Of a stretch of 64,000 nt of DNA, positions 51,423-60,227 are shown piece by piece. The position numbers were made by a program, and so were the translations under genes. Below the pieces are notes generated by a model. That model was not told the DNA's origin. It made no database searches and saw only the letters and a list, made by a program, of their open reading frames with translations. The DNA is from Ezakiella massiliensis (lineage in GTDB: Bacteria; Bacillota; Clostridia; Tissierellales; Peptoniphilaceae). Each line of letters starts with the position of its first letter. Within the stretch, counting starts at the first letter, position 1. The stretch is taken from positions 1,178,001 to 1,242,000 of the forward strand of contig NZ_LT635475.1 of the NCBI RefSeq assembly GCF_900120165.1, in the 5' to 3' direction.

Positions 51423-52290
51423 GGTGATCTTCCTCTATAATTTCGTCATCGTCAGGTCCGTAATCGTCGGCGTATATGTCCGGCAGATAATATCTGACAT
51501 GGTCTGAGTAATAAATAAAACTTGATATTGTAAAGGCACTAATAATGAGGGACAAAACATTTGAAAGAAAATCCAAGCCCAAGCCTGCGTAGACCTTGGC
51601 TGGGTCTGGGATAATTTTCATAAGATTTTCATAGGTCAAGCTTAAGATAGTGTTTAGGAAAACTATAAAGAGAATTTTCTTCCAGAAGTTTTTGTTCTTA
51701 AAGGTATCTGTTAATCTGTCCCAAGCGTCTCCCATCTTGAGCCTGGTGTCGTCCATAATGGAGATGAAGAAGACCTGAACAAAAAAGAGAATTGCTGCCA
51801 GGCCAAAGGCAAGGATAAGACTTCCAATAGTCCCAATGGCAGATAGCAAAAAGAATGCAATCACCATATAGATGGTGAGCATTATAAAGGCCAAAATCGA
51901 AGCCCCCAATATTTTTCCCAAGCCCTTCAAGAATAATTTAGACTTGTTTGCCCAAGCGTCAAAGTCCTTGGCCTTTAGGAAAAATAAAAATATAAAATAT
52001 GCTTGGATGACCAGATTGGCCAGGTCCGTCCACATGGAAGCAGATGAGGTCCTGATCCTCAGATAGGACTCCAAATTTTCTGGCACATAGTGAGCCGCCA
52101 AGTTGCCATGGATAATATAGGGAACAAGTGGCAGGACCGTCATGAGGATTGCCAAGATCAGGGTCGCGACCGCCATCTTATTCCATAAAAATTCTCCGCT
52201 GGCTGTAAGTAATTGGAAGGAAGAACAATCTTCCTCCCTGTTTATTGCGTTTAAATCTTTTAAGTCTTCGTAATAATTTTTTTTATACAT
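51415..52290 (-). CDS. Hypothetical polytopic membrane protein
   Basis: 291 residues with about six membrane segments between residues ~40 and 265 and an acidic C-terminus (DDYGPDDDEIIEEDHHE). The layout resembles DUF975/YesL-like integral membrane proteins with a long cytoplasmic loop (MDDTRLKMGDAWDRLTDTFKN), but I do not recognise a family firmly. It sits eight bases from the aminopeptidase gene and overlaps the CDF gene. Confidence 0.65.
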   Translation of the reverse strand: MYKKNYYEDLKDLNAINREEDCSSFQLLTASGEFLWNKMAVATLILAILMTVLPLVPYIIHGNLAAHYVPENLESYLRIRTSSASMWTDLANLVIQAYFIFLFFLKAKDFDAWANKSKLFLKGLGKILGASILAFIMLTIYMVIAFFLLSAIGTIGSLILAFGLAAILFFVQVFFISIMDDTRLKMGDAWDRLTDTFKNKNFWKKILFIVFLNTILSLTYENLMKIIPDPAKVYAGLGLDFLSNVLSLIISAFTISSFIYYSDHVRYYLPDIYADDYGPDDDEIIEEDHHE

Positions 52291-52298
52291 TTATACTC

Positions 52299-53525
52299 CT
52301 AGATTACAAAATCTCCGTTCTTGAAGATTTGATGTTCTTTGCCGTCCTTGTCGATGCCGACGATTGATAAAGTCTCGTCGCCAATCATAAAGTCGTCGTG
52401 GATTTGTGAATCATTGATGCCATGAGCTTTAAGCTCTTGGTCGTCCATGTCGACACCGCCTTCCACGCAAGTTGGATATGCAGCGCCCAGTGCCAAGTGG
52501 CAGGAGGCGTTTTCGTCAAAGAGTGTGTTGTAGAAAATGAGACCTGAAGTGTTGATTGGGCTCTTGACACTTACGAGTGCAACTTCGCCCAGCCTGCAAG
52601 CACCTTCGTCGCGGCTGATTAATTCCTTCAATTGGTCTTCGCCTTTTTTGGCGCCAACTTCAACTGCCTTGCCGCCTTCAAAGCGAATCCAGAAATCTTC
52701 GACCAGGCTGCCGCTTAAATTGAGTGGTTTTGTTGCATAAACAATGCCCTCAGCGATTCTGTTGTCTGGAGCTGTAAAAATTTCTTCGGTTGGTAGGTTA
52801 GGTAGGAAACGATAACCCCTGTCGTCTTTTGATTCGGCGCCAACCCAGATGTGATTTTCTGGGAGTCCTATCCTAAAGTCAGTTCCGCGGTCGGTCTTAT
52901 AATGTAATTCCTTTAATTGCAAGTTGTTTAGGACCTCGCCCCTCTTTGCCAGCTTGTCCAAGTGTTCTTCCCAAGCTGCAACAGGATCTTCGTGGTCCAG
53001 TCTAACAGTTTTGAAAATTTCTGTCTTTAATCTTTCAAAGGCTTCGTCTTCGTCCAGGTCTGGGAAAACATTTTTGGCCCAGGCCTTGGTTGGGTAGCCC
53101 ACAACTGTCCATGAGTTGATGTCGTTCATGGTGTATTTCATGGCAGGCTTCATGACCTTTGATGAAGCGCGATTTCTAATTTGCAGGCGCTTTGGATCAA
53201 TGCCTTTAAATAAATCTGGGTCAGAACCTGTAATGGAAATAAAAGCGACCCCGTCTTTGATGTAGTCCATGCGTTCGTCCAGCTTGTATTCGCCGAAGTG
53301 GGCCAGCCTTTCTTCGCTCATGCCTTCCATATTTAATCTGGATAAAACTTCGTCATTTATATTTACCTTTACCTCAGCGGCCCCACATTCGTAGGCCATC
53401 TTTGTGAGCTCTCTGGCAAAGGGTAGGTTTTCTGTGTTAGCGTTGATCCAGATGATTGGATTTTCGCGTTTTTGTACGGCTAGGGCCTCTTTGATAATTA
53501 ATTCTGCATATTTTTTGTCGTTCAT
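52299..53525 (-). CDS. M29-family aminopeptidase
   Basis: A 408-residue thermophilic-metallopeptidase (AmpS/AmpT-like) protein: YAELIIKEALAVQKRENPI at the start, NNLQLKELHYKTDRGTDF, FTAPDNRIAEGIVYATKP with the first metal ligand region, and GVDMDDQELKAHGINDSQIHDDFMIG towards the C-terminus with the His/Asp ligands. It releases N-terminal residues from peptides in the cytoplasm. I choose ATG 53525 with AAAGGAGA upstream rather than the TTG at 53531. Confidence 0.87.
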   Translation of the reverse strand: MNDKKYAELIIKEALAVQKRENPIIWINANTENLPFARELTKMAYECGAAEVKVNINDEVLSRLNMEGMSEERLAHFGEYKLDERMDYIKDGVAFISITGSDPDLFKGIDPKRLQIRNRASSKVMKPAMKYTMNDINSWTVVGYPTKAWAKNVFPDLDEDEAFERLKTEIFKTVRLDHEDPVAAWEEHLDKLAKRGEVLNNLQLKELHYKTDRGTDFRIGLPENHIWVGAESKDDRGYRFLPNLPTEEIFTAPDNRIAEGIVYATKPLNLSGSLVEDFWIRFEGGKAVEVGAKKGEDQLKELISRDEGACRLGEVALVSVKSPINTSGLIFYNTLFDENASCHLALGAAYPTCVEGGVDMDDQELKAHGINDSQIHDDFMIGDETLSIVGIDKDGKEHQIFKNGDFVI

Positions 53526-53538
53526 AATCAATCTCCTT

Positions 53539-54405
53539 TTATTTTTTCTTTGTATTTTTATTTTTATCGTCAGGGGTCTTTTGAATTAAAGGTTTGGTCT
53601 TTAGAGCTGTCTTTGAGGGCTTCTTCATCTCTTCGTATTCGTCTTCGTCGTCAAAGTCATCGTCGTCCAAGTCCATATCCATATCCAAATCAATCTCCTC
53701 AACCTCAACATCGTCGATTTCAATATCGATATCCTCGATGTCAACGTCTTCTATGTCGTCAATATCATCAATGTCTTCGATGCCCGACATCTTCATGAGC
53801 TTGGAGATTTCCTCCTCGTCATCTTCGCCGTCGACCAAGTCAAAGTCCTCTTCCATAGAAAACTTAATGAGAGATAGGCAAGTATCAGGTCTAAACTTGC
53901 CCTTCTTGATGTGGGCCTTGCCTTCTTTGATTTCCTCTTCGCTTGGAATATCCCCGCCTTCATCGGCAAAGGGATCTCCTGGGGCTGGGATTTCCAAGCC
54001 GTAAACTGCGAAGAGATAATTTAAAATATCCCGGTCGTAGATTTCATTTAAAATTAAAAACTTGTAAATCAGATGTTCATTGGTGTTTTCCATGTGAAAA
54101 TTGCAGGCATTTAAAAGTTCAAAAAAGACTTCAAAGCTGGGCTCAATTTCATAGGTCATGGTTAGAGTTTGACCATGATCCCAAGGCCACTTGCGTTTTG
54201 GATTTAAAAATTTAAGTAAGACGTCGGCTTTATCGTGGGCAATAATCTTGGATTTTGATTTCAAAACCTTTCTGATCACGGCCTTGTAATCGATGAGCAT
54301 TTCCCTCTCGGCCTTGTCCTCAAGCTCATCAGGGTAGAGCTCTGTTGCCAGTTCGTTGGCCATCTTAAAGTATTCAAAGTTATTTATATAGTCAATCTTA
54401 TCCAT
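53539..54405 (-). CDS. Acidic protein with Asp/Ile repeat tail
   Basis: 288 residues. The start is ATG 54405 (MDKIDYINNFEYF) after AGGAGG; the longer frame adds 10 residues without an RBS. Residues ~1-190 are helical and globular without a family I know. Residues ~215-265 form a low-complexity segment of repeated Ile-Asp-Asp / Ile-Glu-Asp pairs, then Met-Asp and Asp runs, and a basic Lys-rich tail. It is cytoplasmic by absence of a signal. It is first in the minus-strand operon running to DHFR. Confidence 0.65.
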   Translation of the reverse strand: MDKIDYINNFEYFKMANELATELYPDELEDKAEREMLIDYKAVIRKVLKSKSKIIAHDKADVLLKFLNPKRKWPWDHGQTLTMTYEIEPSFEVFFELLNACNFHMENTNEHLIYKFLILNEIYDRDILNYLFAVYGLEIPAPGDPFADEGGDIPSEEEIKEGKAHIKKGKFRPDTCLSLIKFSMEEDFDLVDGEDDEEEISKLMKMSGIEDIDDIDDIEDVDIEDIDIEIDDVEVEEIDLDMDMDLDDDDFDDEDEYEEMKKPSKTALKTKPLIQKTPDDKNKNTKKK

Positions 54406-54537
54406 AAAAACCTCCTCTAAGTTAAAGATTTGCACATATAATCATAAATAATACATACCCAATATCTTCTATTAATAATAGGCGTAGAGAAAATTAAAAG
54501 GCAAATGCAATTTTTATTTGCAAAGTCGGAGGCGGAG

Positions 54538-54725
54538 AATTGTAAAAAAATATTGGGATTTAAAAATCAAAACTTACGGACACAGAAAGTCAAAAAAATA
54601 TTATGATTTGCATTTCAAAAATCCTTGCCTTTCAAAGTCAAAAAAATATTAGGATTTGCATTTCAAAAGTCGTGGCCGCAAAAATCCAAAAAAATTTTGG
54701 GATTTTTATTTCAAAAGTGGGCGTA
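54538..54725. repeat. ~48-bp tandem repeat, four degenerate units
   Basis: Units start near 54540, 54586, 54634 and 54681. Each contains AAAGTCAAAAAAATATTAGG-like sequence followed by ATTTGCATTTCAAAA. AAATCC..GGATTT arms within units can form short hairpins. It lies between the divergent acidic-protein gene and the suf promoter. Bases 54436-54537 show nothing. Confidence 0.6.
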
Positions 54726-54754
54726 TAGAGAAAGATTATCATTTACATTTTTAT

Positions 54755-54783
54755 TTGACAATTGTTTTGCTTTTTGATACAAT
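54755..54783 (+). promoter_or_regulatory. Promoter of the suf operon
   Basis: TTGACA (54755-54760), 17-base spacer, TACAAT (54778-54783). Confidence 0.75.
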
Positions 54784-54849
54784 TGGGTATACATTGAAGG
54801 GGCAAGTAAATAGTTTTTTAGGGATTTACATATTTTTTCTAGAAATTTT

Positions 54850-54893
54850 ATCTACATATTCAAACAAGCGTTTTTGGATATGTAGATTTTTTT
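54850..54893 (+). terminator. Attenuator hairpin in the suf leader
   Basis: ATCTACATAT (54850-54859) and ATATGTAGAT (54878-54887) form a perfect 10-bp stem followed by TTTTTTTAT, between the promoter and sufC. Upstream TACATAT (54826-54832) could pair with ATATGTA and compete. This suggests regulation by premature termination. Confidence 0.6.
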
Positions 54894-54939
54894 ATGTTTT
54901 TATGAGGGAACTCACAAATATATATTTTAAGGAGGAGCT

Positions 54940-55671
54940 ATGCTATTAAAATTAGAAAATATTAGTGCAAGTATCGAGGACAAGGAGATTTTAAAGGGCA
55001 TTAATCTGGATGTTAAGCCTGGCGAAGTCCACGTTGTAATGGGCCCTAACGGGTCCGGCAAGTCCACTCTTGCAAATGTTATTATGAATACAGGTGGCTA
55101 CACCGTTACAAATGGTAAAATTATTTTTAAAGGGGAAGACATTACGGATGATGGCCCAGAAAAACGCGGCCGCATGGGCATGTTTATGTCCTATCAAAAT
55201 CCTGTTGACATCCCTGGCGTTACACTCGAAAATTTCATCAGGGCAAGCATGAAGGCCCGCGACAAGGAAGTTGGATTTTTTGAACTCCGCGACAAGATGG
55301 ACGCCGTCATGGAAGAGCTCCACATGGATCCTTCTTACAAGGACAGGTATGTAAACGTAGGTTTTTCTGGCGGTGAAAAGAAAAAATCTGAAATTTTACA
55401 ACTCTTGATGCTAGAACCAGAACTGGCCATCCTTGACGAAACTGACTCAGGCCTCGACGTCGACGCCATTGACGTGGTCGGCCGCGGCATTGAAAAGTTT
55501 AGGGAAAGAGACAACTCCAGCCTGATTGTAATCACCCACCACCACGAAATCCTTCGCCACGTTTACAGCGATTACGTCCACGTAATTATGGACGGCAAGC
55601 TGGTCAAGACTGGCACAGAAGATTTGATGCAAAGAATTGATGCAGAAGGCTTTGGCTTTTTGAGGGGATAA
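54940..55671 (+). CDS. sufC: Fe-S assembly ATPase SufC
   Basis: A 243-residue ABC-type ATPase with Walker A GPNGSGKST, the SufC-specific YQNPVDIPGV (Q-loop region), signature FSGGEKKK, Walker B LAILDETDSGLD and ITHHHEI. It energises the SufBCD scaffold. RBS AAGGAGGAG is at 54930-54938. It heads the suf operon. Confidence 0.95.
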   Translation: MLLKLENISASIEDKEILKGINLDVKPGEVHVVMGPNGSGKSTLANVIMNTGGYTVTNGKIIFKGEDITDDGPEKRGRMGMFMSYQNPVDIPGVTLENFIRASMKARDKEVGFFELRDKMDAVMEELHMDPSYKDRYVNVGFSGGEKKKSEILQLLMLEPELAILDETDSGLDVDAIDVVGRGIEKFRERDNSSLIVITHHHEILRHVYSDYVHVIMDGKLVKTGTEDLMQRIDAEGFGFLRG

Positions 55672-55672
55672 T

Positions 55673-57085
55673 ATGACACAAAGAAAAAGAACGCAAGTTG
55701 ATGATATAGAAAGAGGGGTCTACGATACCATTTCCGACGTCAAGTTTAGAAAAAAACTCGACAATGGTTTGACTTATGACATCGTAAGGGCCATCTCAAA
55801 GGAAAAAAACGAACCTGAGTGGATGCTGGACCTCCGGTTAAAGGCTGTAGATATTTTCTACAAGCTAGAAAATCCTGTTTGGGGTCCGGACTTGAGCGAA
55901 GTAGACTTGGATAATATTTCCACCTACATCAGCCCTGATGCAGATATGGAAGACAATTGGGAAGCGGTTCCTGATGAAATCAAAACTATGTTTGATAAGC
56001 TGGGGATTCCTGAAGCAGAAAAGAAATCTCTGCTTTCTGGTGTTGGCGCTCAATTTGACTCAGAGGTCGTCTACCACAATGTACAAAAAGAATTAACCGA
56101 CCAAGGCGTTATATTTTTGGACTTCGACACAGCCGTCCAAGAACACGAGGACTTGGTTAGAAAATATTTCCAAAAGGCAATCCCAGCCGGCCTCCACAAG
56201 TACGCCGCCCTCCACTATGCAGTTTGGTCAGGGGGGACCTTTGTTTACGTGCCAAAGGGAGTCAAGGTCGACGTGCCTCTGCAAACTTATTATCGTTTGA
56301 ACGCACCGGGCGCTGGCCAATTTGAACACACCATGATTATCGTGGACGAGGGAGCTTCATGCAGGTTTATCGAAGGCTGTTCAGCTCCTAAGTACAATGT
56401 TTTAAATATTCACGCGGGGTCTGTTGAACTCTTCGTCGAAGAAGGGGCTCACTTGAACTTCACTTCAATTGAAAACTGGTCACGCAATATGTACAACCTA
56501 AACACCAAGAGGGCAGTTGTCGAAAAGAACGGCCACATTGAATGGGTGGGCGGATCTTTTGGTTCAAAAGTTTCCATGCTCTATCCGGGATCAATTTTAA
56601 ATGGCGAAAACGCAATTTCAGACAATCTGACATTAAACTTTGCCGGCAGCGGACAAATTATTGAATCGGGCGTGCAAATTTTCCACAATGCGCCAAACAC
56701 CATGTCTAATGTCGACTCCAGGTCCATTTCAAAATCAGGCGGGATTTCAGTCTTTAGGTCTACGGTTAAGTTTGCAAAAAACGCACACGGATCAAAGTCA
56801 GCCGCATCTTGTGAATCGCTCATGCTGGATAACGAATCCAGGGCCGATACCATTCCAGTAATTATTAACTCATGTCCAGACGCTGTTGCCGGCCACGAAG
56901 CTGCCATTGGCAAGGTTGACCAAGATGTCCTCGACTACATGATGAGCAGGGGCCTGGGAGAAGTCGAAGCCAAGTCCATGATCGTTCGCGGATTTGCTGA
57001 GCCAATCTCCAGAGAACTTCCGCTCGAATACGCTGTTGAGATGAACAATTTAATCAATCTGGAACTAGAAGGAACTGTAGGTTAG
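55673..57085 (+). CDS. sufB: Fe-S assembly scaffold SufB
   Basis: A 470-residue SufB with the conserved core VYVPKGVKVDVPLQTYYRLN, EGCSAPKY (containing the Cys that matters for cluster assembly), NAHGSKSAASCESLMLD and the C-terminal AVAGHEAAIGKVDQDVLDYM motif. It is the platform for building [4Fe-4S]/[2Fe-2S] clusters with SufC and SufD. It follows sufC by one base. Confidence 0.95.
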   Translation: MTQRKRTQVDDIERGVYDTISDVKFRKKLDNGLTYDIVRAISKEKNEPEWMLDLRLKAVDIFYKLENPVWGPDLSEVDLDNISTYISPDADMEDNWEAVPDEIKTMFDKLGIPEAEKKSLLSGVGAQFDSEVVYHNVQKELTDQGVIFLDFDTAVQEHEDLVRKYFQKAIPAGLHKYAALHYAVWSGGTFVYVPKGVKVDVPLQTYYRLNAPGAGQFEHTMIIVDEGASCRFIEGCSAPKYNVLNIHAGSVELFVEEGAHLNFTSIENWSRNMYNLNTKRAVVEKNGHIEWVGGSFGSKVSMLYPGSILNGENAISDNLTLNFAGSGQIIESGVQIFHNAPNTMSNVDSRSISKSGGISVFRSTVKFAKNAHGSKSAASCESLMLDNESRADTIPVIINSCPDAVAGHEAAIGKVDQDVLDYMMSRGLGEVEAKSMIVRGFAEPISRELPLEYAVEMNNLINLELEGTVG

Positions 57086-57093
57086 GTGATAGT

Positions 57094-58011
57094 ATGCAAG
57101 TAAATAAAATTTCATTTCCAACATTTAAACACTTAAAAGTAAATCACACGGAAATTAGGGACGAGGAAATCCTAAAGGGTTTTGACCTCCTCTACGCTAG
57201 TGATTTAAATCCAATAGAAGTTAAAGATAAAGAAATCAAAAGACAAGTTCAAAATACCGACGGCTGGGCCATTGAGGGCGACCACTTTATCGTCCTTGAA
57301 GGCGGCCAAGTAGAGAACGGAATCGTCTTTACAGACCAAGACAAGCAAGCCCAAAGGCTCAAGATCGAGCTGCAAAAAAACGCAAAGGCCAAACTCTTTT
57401 TCCTCTACGATTTAAATGGGGGAGACCTGCTAGCCGACGTGGAATTTATTGTAAACGAAGGGGCCGAGCTTGAAATGGGAATGATTTTCCTGGAAGGCCA
57501 CCACATTTATTACAATATCCATTCGCATTTGAAAGAAAAAAATGCCAAGATGCACATGGAGGCAGCTTACTATGCAGGCGACGGATCAAATTACGATATG
57601 AATTTGGAAGTCATCCACGACTCAAAGGAAACCGAAAGTTTACTAAACATGAACGGGGTCCTGGACGATGGGGCATCCAAGCTTTACAAATACAATATCG
57701 ATTTTCCAAAGGGCTGTTACGGGTCCAAGGGCGAAGAAACTGAAACGGTTATTGCCATTGGTGACGATTTTAAAAACGTAACTGTGCCAATACTTTTGGT
57801 TGGCGAAGACTCAATCGAGGCCGCCCACGGGGCAACCCTAAAGCAGCCTGACGAAAGGACCATCGACTATATCAGCTCACGGGGAATCGACAGAGACACG
57901 GCCACACTCATGGTAGTGGAAGGCCACTTCCAAGCAGCCATGGACATGATGGATAAGGACACCAAGGACCTGGCCATGAAGAGGCTGGAAGAAATTATAA
58001 GGGGAAGATAA
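57094..58011 (+). CDS. sufD: Fe-S assembly protein SufD
   Basis: A 305-residue SufD, shorter than the usual ~430, with the beta-helix core and the C-terminal AAHGATLKQPDERTIDYISSRGIDRDTA..MVVEGHF segment that mirrors SufB. It forms the SufBC2D complex and helps iron entry. It sits nine bases after sufB and one base before sufS. Confidence 0.88.
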   Translation: MQVNKISFPTFKHLKVNHTEIRDEEILKGFDLLYASDLNPIEVKDKEIKRQVQNTDGWAIEGDHFIVLEGGQVENGIVFTDQDKQAQRLKIELQKNAKAKLFFLYDLNGGDLLADVEFIVNEGAELEMGMIFLEGHHIYYNIHSHLKEKNAKMHMEAAYYAGDGSNYDMNLEVIHDSKETESLLNMNGVLDDGASKLYKYNIDFPKGCYGSKGEETETVIAIGDDFKNVTVPILLVGEDSIEAAHGATLKQPDERTIDYISSRGIDRDTATLMVVEGHFQAAMDMMDKDTKDLAMKRLEEIIRGR

Positions 58012-58012
58012 A

Positions 58013-59230
58013 ATGCTAGACGCAAAACAAATCAAAAAAGATTTTCCAATCCTGACCGAGGGCGTCCACTATTTGGACTCGGCTGCGACGACTCAAAAGC
58101 CGCAGGCAGTTTTGGATGCAGTCATGAATTATTACAAGTCTGCAAATGCAAATCCCCACAGGTCGGCCCACAAATTTGGTCAAGCGGCAACTGAAGCTTA
58201 CGAAAACGCCAGGGCTACTGTAGCAAAATTTATAAATGCAAAATCCGAACGTGAAATCGTCTTTACCAAAAACGCAACTGAATCCCTAAATATCCTCTCC
58301 AATTATTTTATGAGGACACTTAAAGATGACGACGAAATCTTAATTACAATCGCCGAACACCACGCCAACTTTGTCAACTGGCAAGAAGTGGCAAAGGCGA
58401 CTGGGGCAAAACTCGTCATCGGATATTTAAATGATAAAAGAGAACTTAACACAGACGAATTTTTATCAAAGGTAAACGCCAAGACCAAGGTCGTTTCATT
58501 TCAAGAGGCGTCAAATGTCACAGGCTATATTACAGACGCCAAAAAATTGATCAAGGAAATCCGCGCCAAGTCGGACGCGACCATTATTGTGGACGGGTCC
58601 CAATCCGTTCCCCACAAGAAAACTGACGTGGTCGATATGGACTGCGACTTTTTGGCCTTCTCCGGCCACAAGATGCTAGCCCCAATGGGCATCGGCGTTT
58701 TGTACGGCAAGGAAGAAAAGCTAAATGAATTAAGTCCCCTCCTTTATGGGGGAGATATGATCGAATACGTCTACGAAACCCACGCGACCTATCTGGATGC
58801 GCCAGCCCGTTTTGAAGCAGGCACGCAAAATGTAGGCGCAGCTGTGGGACTGGCAGCGGCCATAGATTATTTAAATGCCATCGGCATGGACCAGGTCCAC
58901 GCTTATGAAGACCACTTGGCAGAAATCGCTTACAATAAATTATCTGCCATTGACGGCGTGCAAATGTACACGGCCGACTCCAAGGACAGACTTGCAGTTA
59001 TGTCTTTTAATATTGCAGACGCCCACCCCCACGACATTGCTACGATCTTAGATACCAGGGGGGTCATGATAAGAAGCGGCCACCACTGCGCCCAACCCTT
59101 GCACAGGTACTTGGGCAGGCCATTTTCTGCCCGCGCATCATTTTATATTTACAACACAGAAGACGAAATCGACAAACTAGTCGAGGCCATAGAATATGTA
59201 AAGGAGGTTTTAAAAATTGGATCTAGATAG
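58013..59230 (+). CDS. sufS: Cysteine desulfurase SufS
   Basis: A 405-residue group-II cysteine desulfurase: PLP lysine in FSGHKMLAPMGIGVLYG, histidine in EHHANFVNW, and the catalytic Cys in RSGHHCAQPLHRYLG. It takes sulfur from cysteine and passes it to SufU. It overlaps sufU by 14 bases. Confidence 0.95.
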   Translation: MLDAKQIKKDFPILTEGVHYLDSAATTQKPQAVLDAVMNYYKSANANPHRSAHKFGQAATEAYENARATVAKFINAKSEREIVFTKNATESLNILSNYFMRTLKDDDEILITIAEHHANFVNWQEVAKATGAKLVIGYLNDKRELNTDEFLSKVNAKTKVVSFQEASNVTGYITDAKKLIKEIRAKSDATIIVDGSQSVPHKKTDVVDMDCDFLAFSGHKMLAPMGIGVLYGKEEKLNELSPLLYGGDMIEYVYETHATYLDAPARFEAGTQNVGAAVGLAAAIDYLNAIGMDQVHAYEDHLAEIAYNKLSAIDGVQMYTADSKDRLAVMSFNIADAHPHDIATILDTRGVMIRSGHHCAQPLHRYLGRPFSARASFYIYNTEDEIDKLVEAIEYVKEVLKIGSR

Positions 59231-59645
59231 AATATACACAGATTTAATCTTGGAGGCCTCCACATCCAAGAAAAACCAAAGGGAAATTGAAAATCCCGAT
59301 GTGGAAGAGCTGGGCCACAACCCATCATGTGGGGACGAAATTACAATCGTGGTCAAATTTGATGGCGACAAAATTGCAGACGCCTCCTATCACGGGGAAG
59401 GCTGCGCAATATCAAAGGCCTCCACATCCTTTATGATCGACACCATTAAAGGACAGACGATCGATGAAGCCAAGGTCATCATCCAAAGCTATTTGGATAT
59501 GATCAGAGGCGAAAAGCTCACGGCTGAGCAAATGAAAAGCCTAAAGGACGCTAGAGTCCTGGAAAATATTAAAAACATGCCAGCCAGAGTAAAGTGTGCG
59601 ACACTTTCATGGCACACCATGCAAAACATCTTGGCAGATAAATAA
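59217..59645 (+). CDS. sufU: SufU-type zinc-dependent sulfur transfer protein
   Basis: A 142-residue SufU with the three Cys zinc/sulfur sites NPSCGDEI, GEGCAIS and RVKCATLSW plus Asp in the first motif. It accepts persulfide sulfur from SufS. The start is the TTG at 59217 (TTGGATCTAGATAG), after AAGGAGG (59203-59209). It is the last gene of the suf operon. Confidence 0.92.
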   Translation: MDLDRIYTDLILEASTSKKNQREIENPDVEELGHNPSCGDEITIVVKFDGDKIADASYHGEGCAISKASTSFMIDTIKGQTIDEAKVIIQSYLDMIRGEKLTAEQMKSLKDARVLENIKNMPARVKCATLSWHTMQNILADK

Positions 59646-59689
59646 TTTTGTAGATAGAAATAACTTGCAAGAAAAATTTGTGCAAGTAT

Positions 59690-59960
59690 TAGCAAGAGAA
59701 TAAAAATTTCGCGAAGCGGGTAGCGTCCGATTGCAGCCACGCCCAAGAGAACAATAGAATGGATGAATACGTTTATCCTACGTATATTGCTTAGAACGTT
59801 GTAGGGGCTACTTTATGTAGCCCGAAAAGTCAAAAATACTCGCGCAACTTGTTGCCCAAGAAAACAAAATTTAGGTAGCGTCCGATTTATTTCGGACAAA
59901 AAATTTTGTTTGATTGGATGCAACAATCTGAGGAGAATTTCGGACAAAAATTTTTATTCG
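59690..59960. repeat. Hairpin repeats downstream of suf
   Basis: Bases 59734-59805 match 22510-22585. The GTAG hairpin GGGGCTACTTTATGTAGCCC (~59802-59821, followed by CGAAAAGTC) is intact here and shows what the IS-interrupted copy at 22577 looked like. GTAGC-GTCCGATTTATTTCGGAC follows near 59876-59899. No gene is present between 59646 and 60227. Confidence 0.7.
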
Positions 59961-60044
59961 ATTGTTATCCACGCAAAGAAACTTTGAAAAAATATTGCAA
60001 TCGTTCGCAAGACAAGAAAAAACGAGAAAAAAATAAAATTTTTT

Positions 60045-60072
60045 ATTAAGAGGCCCCGGCCTCTTTTTTGTT
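60045..60072. terminator. Intrinsic terminator
   Basis: AAGAGGCC-CC-GGCCTCTT followed by TTTTGTTTG. Confidence 0.8.
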
Positions 60073-60150
60073 TGTAATAAAAAACATCTAAATAAAATAA
60101 AGAAGTTAAACAATTATAAAAAATATTTATTGGACTTATTAAGAAAACTG

Positions 60151-60179
60151 TTGACATTATATATATATATATATATAAT
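60151..60179 (+). promoter_or_regulatory. Promoter with a TA-repeat spacer (candidate phase-variable)
   Basis: TTGACA (60151-60156) and TATAAT (60174-60179) are exactly 17 bases apart, and the spacer is almost entirely a TA dinucleotide tract: ten TA units from 60158 to 60177 running into the -10. Gain or loss of one unit would change the spacing to 19 or 15. Confidence 0.75.
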
Positions 60180-60227
60180 GAAAGTATATATGAAAAACTT
60201 ATATAAATTTATATTTTGGAGGAGACT

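Noticed and set aside
53594..54004. 136-codon Ser-rich open frame opposite the acidic-protein gene
   Set aside because: It is the complement of the Asp/Ile-repeat coding region; low-complexity mirror with no start signals.
54790..54939. T-box or known riboswitch in the suf leader
   Set aside because: No T-box sequence or specifier arrangement and no known aptamer core; only the terminator stem is supported.
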